41,059 bases of DNA from Salinivirgaceae bacterium (GTDB lineage: Bacteria; Bacteroidota; Bacteroidia; Bacteroidales; SZUA-534), in NCBI GenBank assembly GCA_027858735.1, contig JAQICC010000025.1, forward strand, positions 1 to 41,059. Direction: 5' to 3'. The first letter of the stretch is position 1. Every line of letters starts with the position of its first letter. Of the stretch, positions 15,589 through 25,901 are shown in pieces. The position numbers and the translations under genes were made by a program. Below the pieces are notes generated by a model that saw only the letters and a list, made by a program, of their open reading frames with translations, was not told the origin of the DNA and did not search any database.

Positions 15589-18500
15589 ATGGATCACCTG
15601 ACCATATATAAAGCTTCAGCAGGGTCTGGTAAAACATTTCGCCTAACCGGCGAGTATTTAAAACTTATTTTTAATCCCGAACAAAAGTTCCATTCAATAT
15701 TAGCAGTTACTTTTACAAACAAGGCTACTGCCGAAATGCGCGAACGTATATTAAAAGAACTGCATTGCCTTTCTATTGGCAATCGGTCCGATCATGGCAA
15801 TGACCTTAAAAATATATACAAACTTAGCGATAAGGAACTAAAGTATACCGCTAAAAATTTACTAAACCAAATACTGCATAATTATAGCAGATTTAATGTT
15901 AGCACCATTGACAGTTTTTTTCAAAAAATACTAAAAGCCTTTGCATATGAAACTGGATTAAGCACCGGATTTAATATTGAATTAAACATAAAATCGATTC
16001 TTGAAATTAGCATTGAGCAGTTTTTCGACAATATAAATGATAAAAAAGAACTAAAAGATTGGCTATCGAATTATGCCATTCAAAAAATTGTGGACGGAAA
16101 GAGTTGGGATATCGAGAAGGATATTTTTGGTTTTAGCAACGATGCTTTTAATGAGGTTTTTTTTAGCTTTTCAGAATTACAACTTGAAGAATTTAGCCAC
16201 ATTGAAAACTTTAAATCTTACAAAAAAAAGCTTTCCTTCACTATCAGCTCTTTTATAAATCAAATGCGACTATTCGGATCCGAAGCCAACGCGCAAATAA
16301 ATCAACATAATCTTGAAATTAGCGACTTCACTAATGGAAATACTGGTATTGCAGGTTTTTTAACAAAACTTGAAAAAATAAACCAGTTTTCTATTAAAGA
16401 ACCTGGTGTTCGGGTACTAAAAGCTTCTAATTCAACCGATGGAATTGAAGGTTGGTGCACTAAAACTTCGGCAAAAAAGCAAGAAATTCAAGCGTGTGTG
16501 AATGGCGGTTTAGCTAACACACTAAAGAAGACTCTGGAATATTTTAATGCTAATTTTGAATCATTTTCTACTGCCAAAGCAATTTACAAAGGCATTGATG
16601 TATTTGCTGTTATTGTTGAAGTATTCAATCAAATGAACAGTTATTGCCGCGAAAAAAACATCTTCTTACTACCTATGGCATCGCCTTTACTATCGAAAAT
16701 GATTGGACATGATGATGCTCCATTTATATATGAAAAAACAGGCGAATATTTGAAGTATTTTATGATCGATGAATTTCAAGACACTTCAAATATTCAGTGG
16801 AATAATTTTTCACCTCTTTTTTTAAATGCGATTTCTCAAGGCAATGAAAGTTTGGTAGTAGGCGATGTTAAACAATCAATTTACCGATGGCGTAATGGCG
16901 ATTGGACTTTACTAAATCATAAACTTGCCAATCAGTTTGAAGCATTTGGAGTTAAAGAAATAAACCTTGAGTACAATTGGCGAAGTACACCCGAAATTAT
17001 TGGTTTTAATAACTGGATTTTTCACCATATTTCTGACTTGGCAAATAATTACCTTATTAACAAAAAAGCACCCGATGAAATTACAAACAGCTATTTTGAA
17101 CTAATTTCGAATATATACAAATCAGCAGCTCAAGAAGTACCTGATAAAAATGCCCATAAAAAAGGATTTGTGTCCTTCCAATTTCTTGAAGAAAGCAAAG
17201 ATACCAATGAAAATAACCAATGGTATCTTGATAAAATGCTCGATGCAATTACCCAACTTATTGACAAAGGAACAGAACCCAAAGACATTGCCATTTTAGT
17301 TCGTCGCAAGAAAGAAGGCTCAATGGTCGCCAAGCATTTAATGGAGTATATTAAAAAACATCCCAACAAAAAAGATCCGTTCTGTTTTGTTTCAAACGAC
17401 TCAGTTTTACTAGGTTCTTCAACCATAATTTTATTAACTATTGCACTGCTTGAGTTTTTAGCAAATGCTGAAAACAAAGAGTGCCGAGCATCAATATTAT
17501 ATTTCTATTTTCTTTTAACACAATCGGCTACCGATGCTGCTAAAAAACTGGCCGAAATTGACATCAATAACCTAGAGGCCTTTCTTGAATGTTTACCCAC
17601 AGAATTTGTTGAAAAAAGGCATCTCTTAAATGAATTGCCTCTTCAGGCTATAATAAATAAATTGTTAAACATCTTTATTTACTCCGAAAATATTGAAAAC
17701 ATATCACTTCAGTTACCCTTTATTCACACTTTTCAAGACATTGTTTTAAACCATACTCAAAACAATGGATCTGATATTTCAGGATTTCTAATCTGGTGGA
17801 AAGATTTTGGAGTTGATACCCCAATTAATTTATCAGAGGATCAAAATGCCATTAGAATTATAACCATTCACAAATCAAAGGGTTTAGAATATAAATCGGT
17901 TATAATTCCTTTTGCAAATTGGGGTCTTGATCAACTTTCTAAATACATTTGGTGCAAAACACCCGATGATTTTAATCAATTTTCAATAGTGCCTATACGC
18001 TATTCATCAGGATTAGCCAATACAACTTTTAGCCATGCCTACTGGAGCGAAAAGACCATGGCTTTAATGGATAATTTAAATTTGCTATACGTAGCTTTCA
18101 CCAGAGCTATTAAGTCGTTACATATAATGGCTCCGAAGCCACAAAAAGAAGGCGATTTTAGAAAAATATCGGATATACTATATGCAATGTTAAACAATTC
18201 GGATAAACTGCCAGGTAAATGGGATTCCGAACAGTTTACATTCATTCATGGAGAACTTTCACAAGAACCAAATGAAGTATCTAAAAAAATAGAAAACAAG
18301 CTACTACCAATTCAAACTTATGGTGGTAGAAACATAAAAATAAACCTTTCGGCAGATAAATACTTCAAAAACGCTGAAGGAGAAGTTACTAAAAAAATAA
18401 ATAAAGGAAGTATTTACCATACAATAATGGAACAAATTATTACGGGTAATGATATAAATAAAGCCATTGAAAATGCTTCTCATGAAGGATTGCTAAATAA

Positions 18501-18819
18501 ATATGAACTTGATGAATTTAGAACCGTTTTACAAGAAACAATAGAAGAAAATAAAACCCGAAATTGGTTCAATAATAGTTATAAAGTATTAAACGAAACC
18601 TCTATTATTTTAAATAACGGTAGTACAAAACGCCCCGACAGGGTAATGATTGGTAAGGATAATATTATAATTATTGACTACAAATTCACCCAGCAACAAA
18701 ACAAAAATCATTTAACACAGGTTAAAGAATATATGAACCAAATAAAGCAAATTGAAAATGCTCCCGTAGCAGGCTACGTTTGGTACGTTCTTGACAAAGT
18801 AATCGTTGAGGTTAAATAG
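15589..18819 (+). CDS. AddA/RecB-like UvrD helicase with C-terminal nuclease
   Basis: The 1076 residues have the full superfamily 1A motif set: Walker A ASAGSGKT (9-16), motif II IDEFQDTS near 393, VGDVKQSIYRWR, NWRST, motif V HKSKGLEY near 760 and motif VI LLYVAFTRA near 832. The C-terminal part has GSIYHTIME near 940 and the PD-(D/E)xK elements RPDRV and IIDYK near 1016-1032. This is the architecture of AddA/RecB double-strand-break end-processing enzymes. The partner AddB-like nuclease is not in the window. It is co-transcribed with holA. Confidence 0.92.
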   Translation: MDHLTIYKASAGSGKTFRLTGEYLKLIFNPEQKFHSILAVTFTNKATAEMRERILKELHCLSIGNRSDHGNDLKNIYKLSDKELKYTAKNLLNQILHNYSRFNVSTIDSFFQKILKAFAYETGLSTGFNIELNIKSILEISIEQFFDNINDKKELKDWLSNYAIQKIVDGKSWDIEKDIFGFSNDAFNEVFFSFSELQLEEFSHIENFKSYKKKLSFTISSFINQMRLFGSEANAQINQHNLEISDFTNGNTGIAGFLTKLEKINQFSIKEPGVRVLKASNSTDGIEGWCTKTSAKKQEIQACVNGGLANTLKKTLEYFNANFESFSTAKAIYKGIDVFAVIVEVFNQMNSYCREKNIFLLPMASPLLSKMIGHDDAPFIYEKTGEYLKYFMIDEFQDTSNIQWNNFSPLFLNAISQGNESLVVGDVKQSIYRWRNGDWTLLNHKLANQFEAFGVKEINLEYNWRSTPEIIGFNNWIFHHISDLANNYLINKKAPDEITNSYFELISNIYKSAAQEVPDKNAHKKGFVSFQFLEESKDTNENNQWYLDKMLDAITQLIDKGTEPKDIAILVRRKKEGSMVAKHLMEYIKKHPNKKDPFCFVSNDSVLLGSSTIILLTIALLEFLANAENKECRASILYFYFLLTQSATDAAKKLAEIDINNLEAFLECLPTEFVEKRHLLNELPLQAIINKLLNIFIYSENIENISLQLPFIHTFQDIVLNHTQNNGSDISGFLIWWKDFGVDTPINLSEDQNAIRIITIHKSKGLEYKSVIIPFANWGLDQLSKYIWCKTPDDFNQFSIVPIRYSSGLANTTFSHAYWSEKTMALMDNLNLLYVAFTRAIKSLHIMAPKPQKEGDFRKISDILYAMLNNSDKLPGKWDSEQFTFIHGELSQEPNEVSKKIENKLLPIQTYGGRNIKINLSADKYFKNAEGEVTKKINKGSIYHTIMEQIITGNDINKAIENASHEGLLNKYELDEFRTVLQETIEENKTRNWFNNSYKVLNETSIILNNGSTKRPDRVMIGKDNIIIIDYKFTQQQNKNHLTQVKEYMNQIKQIENAPVAGYVWYVLDKVIVEVK

Positions 18820-18930
18820 TTGTAATTAGCCGAAACAATACAATAGAATGCCTTCCTATTATTTTCATTTTTTTTTCCTATATTTAGATTTATTAAAAGG
18901 AATATTTCAAATTCATCTAACACCAGTAGC

Positions 18931-21900
18931 ATGCAAATAAAAAACAAACTTCAGGCAAAAAGCTTAATTTCAATTTTAAGCACTCTTTTTATTGTATTTA
19001 TTATTATTGGAATTTTTATTGGACGTTCAAAAAAAGAATTTGCAGTTGAGAAGGCTAAACAATACACACAACTATTATCAAATAATGGAGCCGATCGCGT
19101 AAAATCGCTTTTCAACAAACATGTAACCTTTGTAAGTGCCAGCTCAAGTGCATTTTCAAACGTTTTAAAAACTGACAACAGCCAAATTATTGAAATTATT
19201 GAAGGCCAATTTGGCACTCTACTTAAATCAGATCATTATATCGATGCCGGTTGGGTTCTACTTTCAAGCAATGTGTTGGGTGATATTTCAGGTGGCGCTT
19301 GGACTTTATTTGAAATGAAAAATGAAGAAAACTCTTTACTACTCGAACAACTAAATACTGGCGATGCAGATCAATTATATTCTCAAATTGGAGAAGCAGA
19401 TGCCGCATCAGTATCGAAATTAACCAATAGAGCAAATAAAAGATTTGTTGAAATCTATGCTCCCCTTTTTAATGGATCAACAAAAGTTGGTCTTATAGGT
19501 ATTAGACTAAGTATGGATGCTTTAGCTGAAATAGTAAATGGTATAGAGATAATTGAAGGCGGATCAATTGCTATTTTGACGAATTCCGGAATTTATGCCT
19601 CTCATTCCAATTCAATTTATTTAGGCAATCAATATGCCGAAACTTTTATAAAAGAAAATAATGAATTTAAAGTTGAAGAAAATGTTGCTAAAGGCATTCC
19701 TTTTGAAGTTGACATTGAAAAAAATAAGCAATCCTATCATACCTTTTTTACTCCAGTTAAAATTTGCAAAACAAGCCCTGCATGGAGTATTGAGGTTGTA
19801 GCACCTATGAACAAACTGCTTGCTGCTTCAAAAAGGAATATGCTTCTAGCTGTACTGATTTCGTTTTTAGGTTTATTGGTAATAGGCTTTGTAGCTTATA
19901 AAATTACCCAAAGAATTATTAAGCCAGTAAAACAAGTAACTCAAATCCTCAACTTCCTTTCAACCGGAAATTTAAAAGATATTAAATTAATTGCAATTAA
20001 TTCATCTGATGAACTACAAGAAATGGGTGATAAAATTAACAATGTTGTATCTGGTTTGAAAAAAACAGAAGATTTTGCTTTAGAAATTGAAGAAGGAAAT
20101 TTAAACAATGATTATGATGCATTAAGTGACGATGATCAACTTGGGAAAGCTCTAATTAAGATGCGCGATAGTTTAAAACACAACAAAGAAGAAGATGAAA
20201 AACGCAAAAAAGAAGATGAACAAGCTGCTTGGTCAACCAATGGGATAGCTAAATTCGGAGAAATTCTAAGGCAAGATAATGACAATATGAAAAATCTAGG
20301 TTACAACATTATATCTAATCTAGTTAAATACTTAAAAGTAAATCAAGGAGCTTTGTTTGTACTAAGCGACGACGAAGATAAGGATACCTGTTTTGAACTA
20401 ATTACTACAATAGCTTTTGATCGCGATAAGCATTTAACAAAAGAGATTAGAATTGGTGAAGGTTTAGTTGGAAGATGCGCTTTTGAAAGAAAAACAGTTT
20501 TTCTAACTGATGTTCCAAAAAATTATCACAACATTACATCGGGTATGGGCGATGCCCAACCAGGCTGCATATTAATAGTTCCTTGCATTTTAAACGATGC
20601 GGTTTTTGGTATTATTGAACTGGCTTCATTTACAGAACTAAAACCTTTCGAAATTGAATTTGTTGAAAAATTAGGTGAAAGTATTGGATCGACATTGTCA
20701 AGTGCACGAATAAATCTAAAGACAGCAAGCTTACTGGCTGCAAGTCAAAACCAAAGTGAAGAACTGGCAGCTCAAGAAGAAGAATTGAGGCAGAATTTGG
20801 AGGAAATGGAGGCTACTCAGGAAGATTTAAAACGCCAAATGCAAACCAATATTGAAATGCGTGAAGAGATGAGTAAGCAAAATGCCTTATTAGATGCGCT
20901 TCTCGACTCATTGCCTGACTACATTTATTTTAAAGATAAGGATAGTAAATTTTTGCGCTTGAGCAAATCAATGATTCACCTATTTGGTACTACTTCGGTT
21001 ACAGATATCATAGGCAAATCGGACTTTGATTTCCATACAGAAGTAAATGCCAAGCAATACTTTGAAGATGAACAAAAAATTATGCTTACTCAAGAAGGGT
21101 TTACTGACAAAACACAAAAAGAAATTAAGGCTGATGGAACCCCAATTTGGAATAGCGTTAGCAAACTACCTCTATTAACCGCCGATGGGGAGTGCTTTGG
21201 CACCTTTGGAATTTCTAAAAATATAACTGACATTAAATACCTTGAATTAGAGGCTAAAAAACAAACCACCTTACTTGATGCGCTACTGAATTCGTTACCC
21301 GATTATATCTACTTTAAAGATGAAGAGAGTAGATTCTTACGTATTAGCAAATCAATGATTCACTTATTTGGTGCAGAATCAGTAGAAGAAATAATCGGTA
21401 AATCGGATTTTGATTTCCACTCGAAAGAAAACGCTCAAAAATATTACGCCGATGAGAAGCATATTATGGAGTCGGGTAGTGGTATTACTAACCAACTGCA
21501 AAAAGAGCATATGACAGACGGAACAGTTATATGGAATAGTGTAACCAAACTCCCATTATTGACAGACGAAGGCACATGCATGGGTACTTTTGGAATATCT
21601 AAGGATGTAACACAACTTAAAAATCTTGAAATAGAATCAACGAAACAAAGGTCTGAACTAACTGGAGTAATTGATGCCATAAAAAAAGCAACCTTAACCA
21701 TTGAATATGATAAAAAGGGAGTCGTTATTGATGCCAACCAAGGGATTCTTGATTTGCTAAAAGTAACAAAGAAGAACTACATAGGCACTTTAAATAAAGA
21801 CGAAATAGCAGACATGTCAAGTGCCGAGCACAAAACATTCTGGGATAGATTACTTAATGGAGAATCGCAGGCAATTAAAAACACCATTAAAGTAGGTAAT

Positions 21901-21993
21901 AAAAAGCATACTCTGTATGAAGCCTACTCACCGGTTTTTGATGAAAACAATAAACTTCTGAAAATACTTCGATTAGCATTTGATATAAGCTAG
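18931..21993 (+). CDS. Membrane dCache-HAMP-GAF-PAS-PAS-PAS receptor with no output domain
   Basis: Membrane helices lie at about 10-31 and 304-325 and enclose a periplasmic double-Cache-like sensor. Next come a HAMP-like segment (to about 380), a GAF domain (about 435-590; GEGLVGRCAFERKTVFL, PCILNDAVFGIIELAS) and a coiled coil rich in Glu/Gln (about 605-645). Two adjacent PAS domains of exactly 128 residues period (649-776 and 777-904) share the blocks SLPDYIYFKD, SKSMIHLFG, IGKSDFDFH and GTFGISK. A third, different PAS closes the protein. I see no histidine-kinase, GGDEF/EAL, chemoreceptor or other effector domain before the stop. It may signal through a partner protein. The serial PAS duplication appears recent. 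Confidence 0.88.
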   Translation: MQIKNKLQAKSLISILSTLFIVFIIIGIFIGRSKKEFAVEKAKQYTQLLSNNGADRVKSLFNKHVTFVSASSSAFSNVLKTDNSQIIEIIEGQFGTLLKSDHYIDAGWVLLSSNVLGDISGGAWTLFEMKNEENSLLLEQLNTGDADQLYSQIGEADAASVSKLTNRANKRFVEIYAPLFNGSTKVGLIGIRLSMDALAEIVNGIEIIEGGSIAILTNSGIYASHSNSIYLGNQYAETFIKENNEFKVEENVAKGIPFEVDIEKNKQSYHTFFTPVKICKTSPAWSIEVVAPMNKLLAASKRNMLLAVLISFLGLLVIGFVAYKITQRIIKPVKQVTQILNFLSTGNLKDIKLIAINSSDELQEMGDKINNVVSGLKKTEDFALEIEEGNLNNDYDALSDDDQLGKALIKMRDSLKHNKEEDEKRKKEDEQAAWSTNGIAKFGEILRQDNDNMKNLGYNIISNLVKYLKVNQGALFVLSDDEDKDTCFELITTIAFDRDKHLTKEIRIGEGLVGRCAFERKTVFLTDVPKNYHNITSGMGDAQPGCILIVPCILNDAVFGIIELASFTELKPFEIEFVEKLGESIGSTLSSARINLKTASLLAASQNQSEELAAQEEELRQNLEEMEATQEDLKRQMQTNIEMREEMSKQNALLDALLDSLPDYIYFKDKDSKFLRLSKSMIHLFGTTSVTDIIGKSDFDFHTEVNAKQYFEDEQKIMLTQEGFTDKTQKEIKADGTPIWNSVSKLPLLTADGECFGTFGISKNITDIKYLELEAKKQTTLLDALLNSLPDYIYFKDEESRFLRISKSMIHLFGAESVEEIIGKSDFDFHSKENAQKYYADEKHIMESGSGITNQLQKEHMTDGTVIWNSVTKLPLLTDEGTCMGTFGISKDVTQLKNLEIESTKQRSELTGVIDAIKKATLTIEYDKKGVVIDANQGILDLLKVTKKNYIGTLNKDEIADMSSAEHKTFWDRLLNGESQAIKNTIKVGNKKHTLYEAYSPVFDENNKLLKILRLAFDIS

Positions 21994-22006
21994 TTTGCGA
22001 AATATT

Positions 22007-22714
22007 ATGGTTGATCAAATTATAGCCAAAGCATTATCCTCTTCAGAGCCTGACCGGATTAATCTTTTTAAACAGTATTTTAAATGTATTCCGGGCGGAT
22101 ATGGTGAGGGTGATACATTTGCTGGAATTAAGAATCCGTTTTTAAAGAACATTGCTAAGGCCAATATTACCATTTCGAGTGCTGAACTCACCACCTTGCT
22201 CAAACATAAAGTTCATGAAATAAGACTTTTAGCTTTATATATTTTTCAATTTAAATTTAACAATAAAAAAACCTCAATTAACGAAAAGGCCAAGCTGGTT
22301 GACATATATTTAAAACATACAAAATATATAAATAATTGGGATTTAGTTGATGTATCGGCTTATCATGTATTAGGGCAATATTTCTTTGAAAAAGAATCTG
22401 ACGTATTATTAAAATTAGCTAATAGTTCATATTTATGGGATAATAGAATAGCTATAATTGCAACCTTTTATCATATAAGAAAGAATAGCTTTAATTTGAC
22501 ACTGCAAATAGCAGAGGTATTATTAACACACCAACATGATATAATTCATAAAGCTGTTGGTTGGATGCTGCGTGAAATAGGTAACCGTAACCAACAAGTG
22601 GAACTCGATTTTTTAAAAATCCATTACAAAAACATGCCTAGAACAATGTTAAGGTACGCTATTGAGAAATTTGATAAAACGTTACGTCAAGAAATTTTAA
22701 AAGGAACTTTTTAA
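22007..22714 (+). CDS. AlkD-family DNA alkylation repair glycosylase
   Basis: The start at ATG 22007 is preferred over an in-frame TTG four codons upstream. The 235 residues form the HEAT-like helical repeat fold. Active-site residues fall where known for AlkD: W111 and D115 in NNWDLVD, R147 in WDNRIAI, and W186 in KAVGWMLRE. AlkD enzymes excise positively charged alkylated bases such as 7-methylguanine and 3-methyladenine without flipping the base. The ATG follows the receptor gene's stop by 13 bases, so the two may be read together, although no functional link is obvious. Confidence 0.9.
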   Translation: MVDQIIAKALSSSEPDRINLFKQYFKCIPGGYGEGDTFAGIKNPFLKNIAKANITISSAELTTLLKHKVHEIRLLALYIFQFKFNNKKTSINEKAKLVDIYLKHTKYINNWDLVDVSAYHVLGQYFFEKESDVLLKLANSSYLWDNRIAIIATFYHIRKNSFNLTLQIAEVLLTHQHDIIHKAVGWMLREIGNRNQQVELDFLKIHYKNMPRTMLRYAIEKFDKTLRQEILKGTF

Positions 22715-22724
22715 ATATGCACAC

Positions 22725-22830
22725 CTCCCCGAAGTATCGATGCAAGCTATGCGAGGGATGCAATTATTTTTAGTAGAGCTCTATCAAAAGAATATGATTA
22801 AAAGCCTGCCCGAGGTAGACAGGTGAACAT
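22725..22830. repeat. Short GC-rich repeat debris
   Basis: The gap between the AlkD and hydrolase genes contains two GC-rich islands that stand out from AT-rich surroundings: ACCTCCCCGAAG near 22730, and GCCTGCCCGAGGTAGACAGG near 22803, which is itself a weak inverted repeat (CCTG...CAGG). TGCA words flank a hairpin-like stretch at 22750-22771. They resemble pieces of the GC-rich repeat at 3211-3424, but only loosely. Confidence 0.35.
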
Positions 22831-22856
22831 TAAACCATTTATAAATACATGATAAA

Positions 22857-24014
22857 ATGAAAAAAACTACGATTATTACAAGTGCTATTTTAGCCATACT
22901 GGCAATTGTATATTTTTCTCTTCCTAAATATGCTCAACGAGCTCTAATATACCAAAAAGTTGGCATTGAAGACTATTCATTGTTTCACAACAGAGAAGTA
23001 TCAACTGGCGATAAGCAAGAATGGCAAACCAACCCTATCTCATCTGAATTAGAGCTTAATAACGAAACACTACAAAAATTCAACGAGTTACAAACCATTG
23101 CATATTTAATACTTAAAGATGATAAAATAATATTTGAACAGTATTGGGATGGTTTTGATGCAAATTCTTTAACAAATTCATTTTCAATGTCGAAAAGTAT
23201 TATCGGCTTACTTATTGGAGCTGCCATTGATGATGGATATATCTCAAATGTTAACCAACCAGTATCAGACTTTATTACTGAATTTAATACTGTACCCAAT
23301 AAAAATCTAAAAATAAAAGATGTATTAACCATGAGTTCTGGTTTAAACTGGGATGAAAGCTATGGTTCATTATTCTCAACTACAACAGAAGCCTACTATG
23401 GCACTGATATTAAAAAGCTTATTTATTCGCTCGAGGTAGTTGAAGAACCCGGGAAAGTCTTTAAATACTTAAGTGGTAATACTCAACTTTTAGCACTTGT
23501 AGTTGAACGTGCAACTGGTAAAAAAGTAGGAGACTATGCCGCTGAAAAATTCTGGAAGCCTATGGGTGCAGTCAATACAGCTCTTTGGTGCCTCGATAAT
23601 GAGGATGGTACCGAAAAAGCATATTGTTGTTTCAACTCAAACGCCCGCGATTTTGCTCGGTGGGGTTACTTGGCTCTTAATTCAGGGGTTTGGAAAAATG
23701 ACACACTTATATCACCTCAATATGTTAATGAATCGCTGGCTCCTGCATCTCATTTAACCAATACAGATGGCAAACCTGTTAATTATTATGGCTACCAATG
23801 GTGGATTCAACAGCTTGATGGAAATAATGTTCCATACATGCGTGGGATTTTAGGACAATATGTTTTTGTTATTCCAAATGAAAATGCTGTAGTAGTGCGC
23901 TTAGGACATAAGCGAAGTACAGAATATACTAATTACCACCCTAACGATACCTATTTATATTTAGAAACGGCTAAAACCTTGCTTAATAATTTTAATTCAT
24001 TGGCTAACAAGTAA
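22857..24014 (+). CDS. Class C beta-lactamase-fold serine hydrolase (NylB-like)
   Basis: One N-terminal membrane helix or signal anchor (about 6-22) precedes a penicillin-binding/beta-lactamase-fold domain. The nucleophile motif SxxK is SMSK with S110 and K113. The second motif is Y204-L-S in FKYLSGNTQLL, as in 6-aminohexanoate-dimer hydrolase-type enzymes. LTMSSGLNWDE and YGYQWWIQ are further family blocks. It is probably a periplasmic esterase/amidase/peptidase; the substrate is unknown and antibiotic hydrolysis is not implied. It converges on the DUF3078 gene, sharing a perfect bidirectional terminator. Confidence 0.88.
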   Translation: MKKTTIITSAILAILAIVYFSLPKYAQRALIYQKVGIEDYSLFHNREVSTGDKQEWQTNPISSELELNNETLQKFNELQTIAYLILKDDKIIFEQYWDGFDANSLTNSFSMSKSIIGLLIGAAIDDGYISNVNQPVSDFITEFNTVPNKNLKIKDVLTMSSGLNWDESYGSLFSTTTEAYYGTDIKKLIYSLEVVEEPGKVFKYLSGNTQLLALVVERATGKKVGDYAAEKFWKPMGAVNTALWCLDNEDGTEKAYCCFNSNARDFARWGYLALNSGVWKNDTLISPQYVNESLAPASHLTNTDGKPVNYYGYQWWIQQLDGNNVPYMRGILGQYVFVIPNENAVVVRLGHKRSTEYTNYHPNDTYLYLETAKTLLNNFNSLANK

Positions 24015-24034
24015 TTATTTCTCTTTATTTAAAT

Positions 24035-24070
24035 AAAATATCCAATGCTTAAAAGCATTGGATATTTTTT
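24035..24070. terminator. Perfect 16-bp bidirectional terminator
   Basis: AAAATATCCAATGCTT (24035-24050) is exactly complementary to AAGCATTGGATATTTT (24053-24068), with a two-base loop gap. A-rich and T-rich flanks on the two sides allow it to terminate both convergent genes. Confidence 0.88.
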
Positions 24071-24101
24071 AATTTAATTCTACTTTGGAATATCTAACCC
24101 T

Positions 24102-25805
24102 CTAGAATTTTACTGCAAAACCAATGGCTAACATCTCTCTAAACTGCATCCCCCTGCCATCATACGGCACCTCCAATCCATTTTCATCCAGATCATATTT
24201 AGGAACCATCGTATCATCGTCATAAATAATATTCGTTGATATTTTGGCCTTAATATAATCATTAACGGGAAGAACTATACTAAGCTCCCAATTCACATCT
24301 ATATTTTTAATGTTCTCCACATAATTTGAGAAGAGTTCAAGCGAATTTTTTATTTCAATATTATTCCAAACTTTGGCATTATGTGATGCTTTTATTCTTG
24401 CACCAATTTCATGACGAGCATTTGCTGTTGTATCCACACTATATCTAATTTTAATTTTAGCATCATCCTCAAGAACATAGGTGCTTTTTAAGGTTAATGG
24501 TGCCACAAATATCGTCACTTTTTCATTTGGTTTATAATCTAAACCAAAGGAAAAGGTAATGTATCCTGGACTCATAAAATCCGAAATCTTTTCCTCAGTT
24601 TTAACATTCCCTTTCCACTGATAGGTTGGTGCAAATTGCGATTTAAAATCCCCCTCCAGAGTTAAATAGTTTTGCCCAAAGATTTTATACCCGTATTTAC
24701 TTGCTAACTCTATTTTATCTTCATTCGAGCGAAAATGAATCGAGGTATCGGCGTACCGCCCCTGACGAATTCTACCATATTTAAATTTTCCTTTAGAATC
24801 CCAGCTATTTTTACCTTTCTTATAATTTGAAAAAAGTTCAACCCCAATTAACACTGACATCGACGGATCTCCCCCCTGCGCCCATTGGTGCATTCCAACC
24901 TGAGAAATATCAATGGTTGTATTTCCACCTAAGCTCCATATAGGATCTTTTATTTCAATTACTATTGGCTTAATGGTAAGTTTTCTCTCCGTTTCAATTT
25001 TAGTTAACCCCCTAATAGCTTGCTTTGCTTTTTCGTCCTTTTCATATTCCATTTCTGGCGCATCATCAATAAATATTTTAAAAGATCGTTTTTCAACATT
25101 CCGAATTACTGCCGGAATTTGTGTTCCCCAATAATCAGTTAAACCAAATCTTATTAATTTAGGGTTATGCTCATAAAGTTTTATAGGCAATGAATCACCA
25201 TCAATATTTACCAAATAAATAAGCATGGTATCATTTCTTATTTTTTTTATCCATTTTAAATATTCATGGTTTCTAAACCTATTAATAGTCATATCAATTG
25301 CATTCAATAACGAATCGTCATACGGACTAAGTTCCTCCAAAATACTATCAATATTGACGGTATCCTGATACATAACAGCATCAAACACATCATAAAACAT
25401 AGTATCTAACGAGCTTATCTCTCCAGTATCAGCAAGTTGTTGCAAGCGTTGTTTTTTCCAATAATCTTCGAGAATAGTATGCCGTATAATATTTAGACTA
25501 TCAACCTTGTTACGAAATGCATAAAGCGATAAAAGTTCCAATTCAGGTTTATTGCTTCGAATTAATCTCCTTGTACTATTTAAATAGTCTCTTGTGGAAT
25601 CGGCAATAAACAACTGATTTAAATAGCAGTAGGCATCAAAAAAAGATGAATCCGTTCGTCCTTCAAGACCATTGTGCGTAAAATAATTTTGTATTATCAG
25701 CTGGTTATCGATGCTGTCACTTGTTTGGGACAATTCTGTGTTGTTTTGAGCAAACACCCCACCAACGTTTAAGAAAAAAAGTACTCCCAATATATACCTC
25801 ACCAT
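24102..25805 (-). CDS. DUF3078 outer-membrane protein
   Basis: A signal peptide (about 1-19, ending VFAQ) is followed by a long helical N-terminal region (about 30-200) and a C-terminal DUF3078 beta-rich domain (about 290-567). That domain has the diagnostic ISQVGMHQWAQGGDPS and the alternating aromatic strands expected of a barrel; the protein ends in F, as typical for outer-membrane proteins. Substrate and role are unknown. Typical DUF3078 proteins are shorter; here the extra helical N-terminal part of roughly 250 residues is notable. A decayed paralogue lies just upstream on the same strand. Confidence 0.85.
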   Translation of the reverse strand: MVRYILGVLFFLNVGGVFAQNNTELSQTSDSIDNQLIIQNYFTHNGLEGRTDSSFFDAYCYLNQLFIADSTRDYLNSTRRLIRSNKPELELLSLYAFRNKVDSLNIIRHTILEDYWKKQRLQQLADTGEISSLDTMFYDVFDAVMYQDTVNIDSILEELSPYDDSLLNAIDMTINRFRNHEYLKWIKKIRNDTMLIYLVNIDGDSLPIKLYEHNPKLIRFGLTDYWGTQIPAVIRNVEKRSFKIFIDDAPEMEYEKDEKAKQAIRGLTKIETERKLTIKPIVIEIKDPIWSLGGNTTIDISQVGMHQWAQGGDPSMSVLIGVELFSNYKKGKNSWDSKGKFKYGRIRQGRYADTSIHFRSNEDKIELASKYGYKIFGQNYLTLEGDFKSQFAPTYQWKGNVKTEEKISDFMSPGYITFSFGLDYKPNEKVTIFVAPLTLKSTYVLEDDAKIKIRYSVDTTANARHEIGARIKASHNAKVWNNIEIKNSLELFSNYVENIKNIDVNWELSIVLPVNDYIKAKISTNIIYDDDTMVPKYDLDENGLEVPYDGRGMQFREMLAIGFAVKF

Positions 25806-25901
25806 AAAAGATAATCGATTATAAATAATTTTTACAAAATAACTAAAAGCAATTCATTATCCCAAAGGCATATTGGTAATATTAATCAATAAAATAGCTT
25901 T

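Noticed and set aside
22857-24014. Beta-lactam resistance gene
   Set aside because: The YLS motif and NylB-like blocks fit generic serine hydrolases of this fold rather than a class C beta-lactamase.
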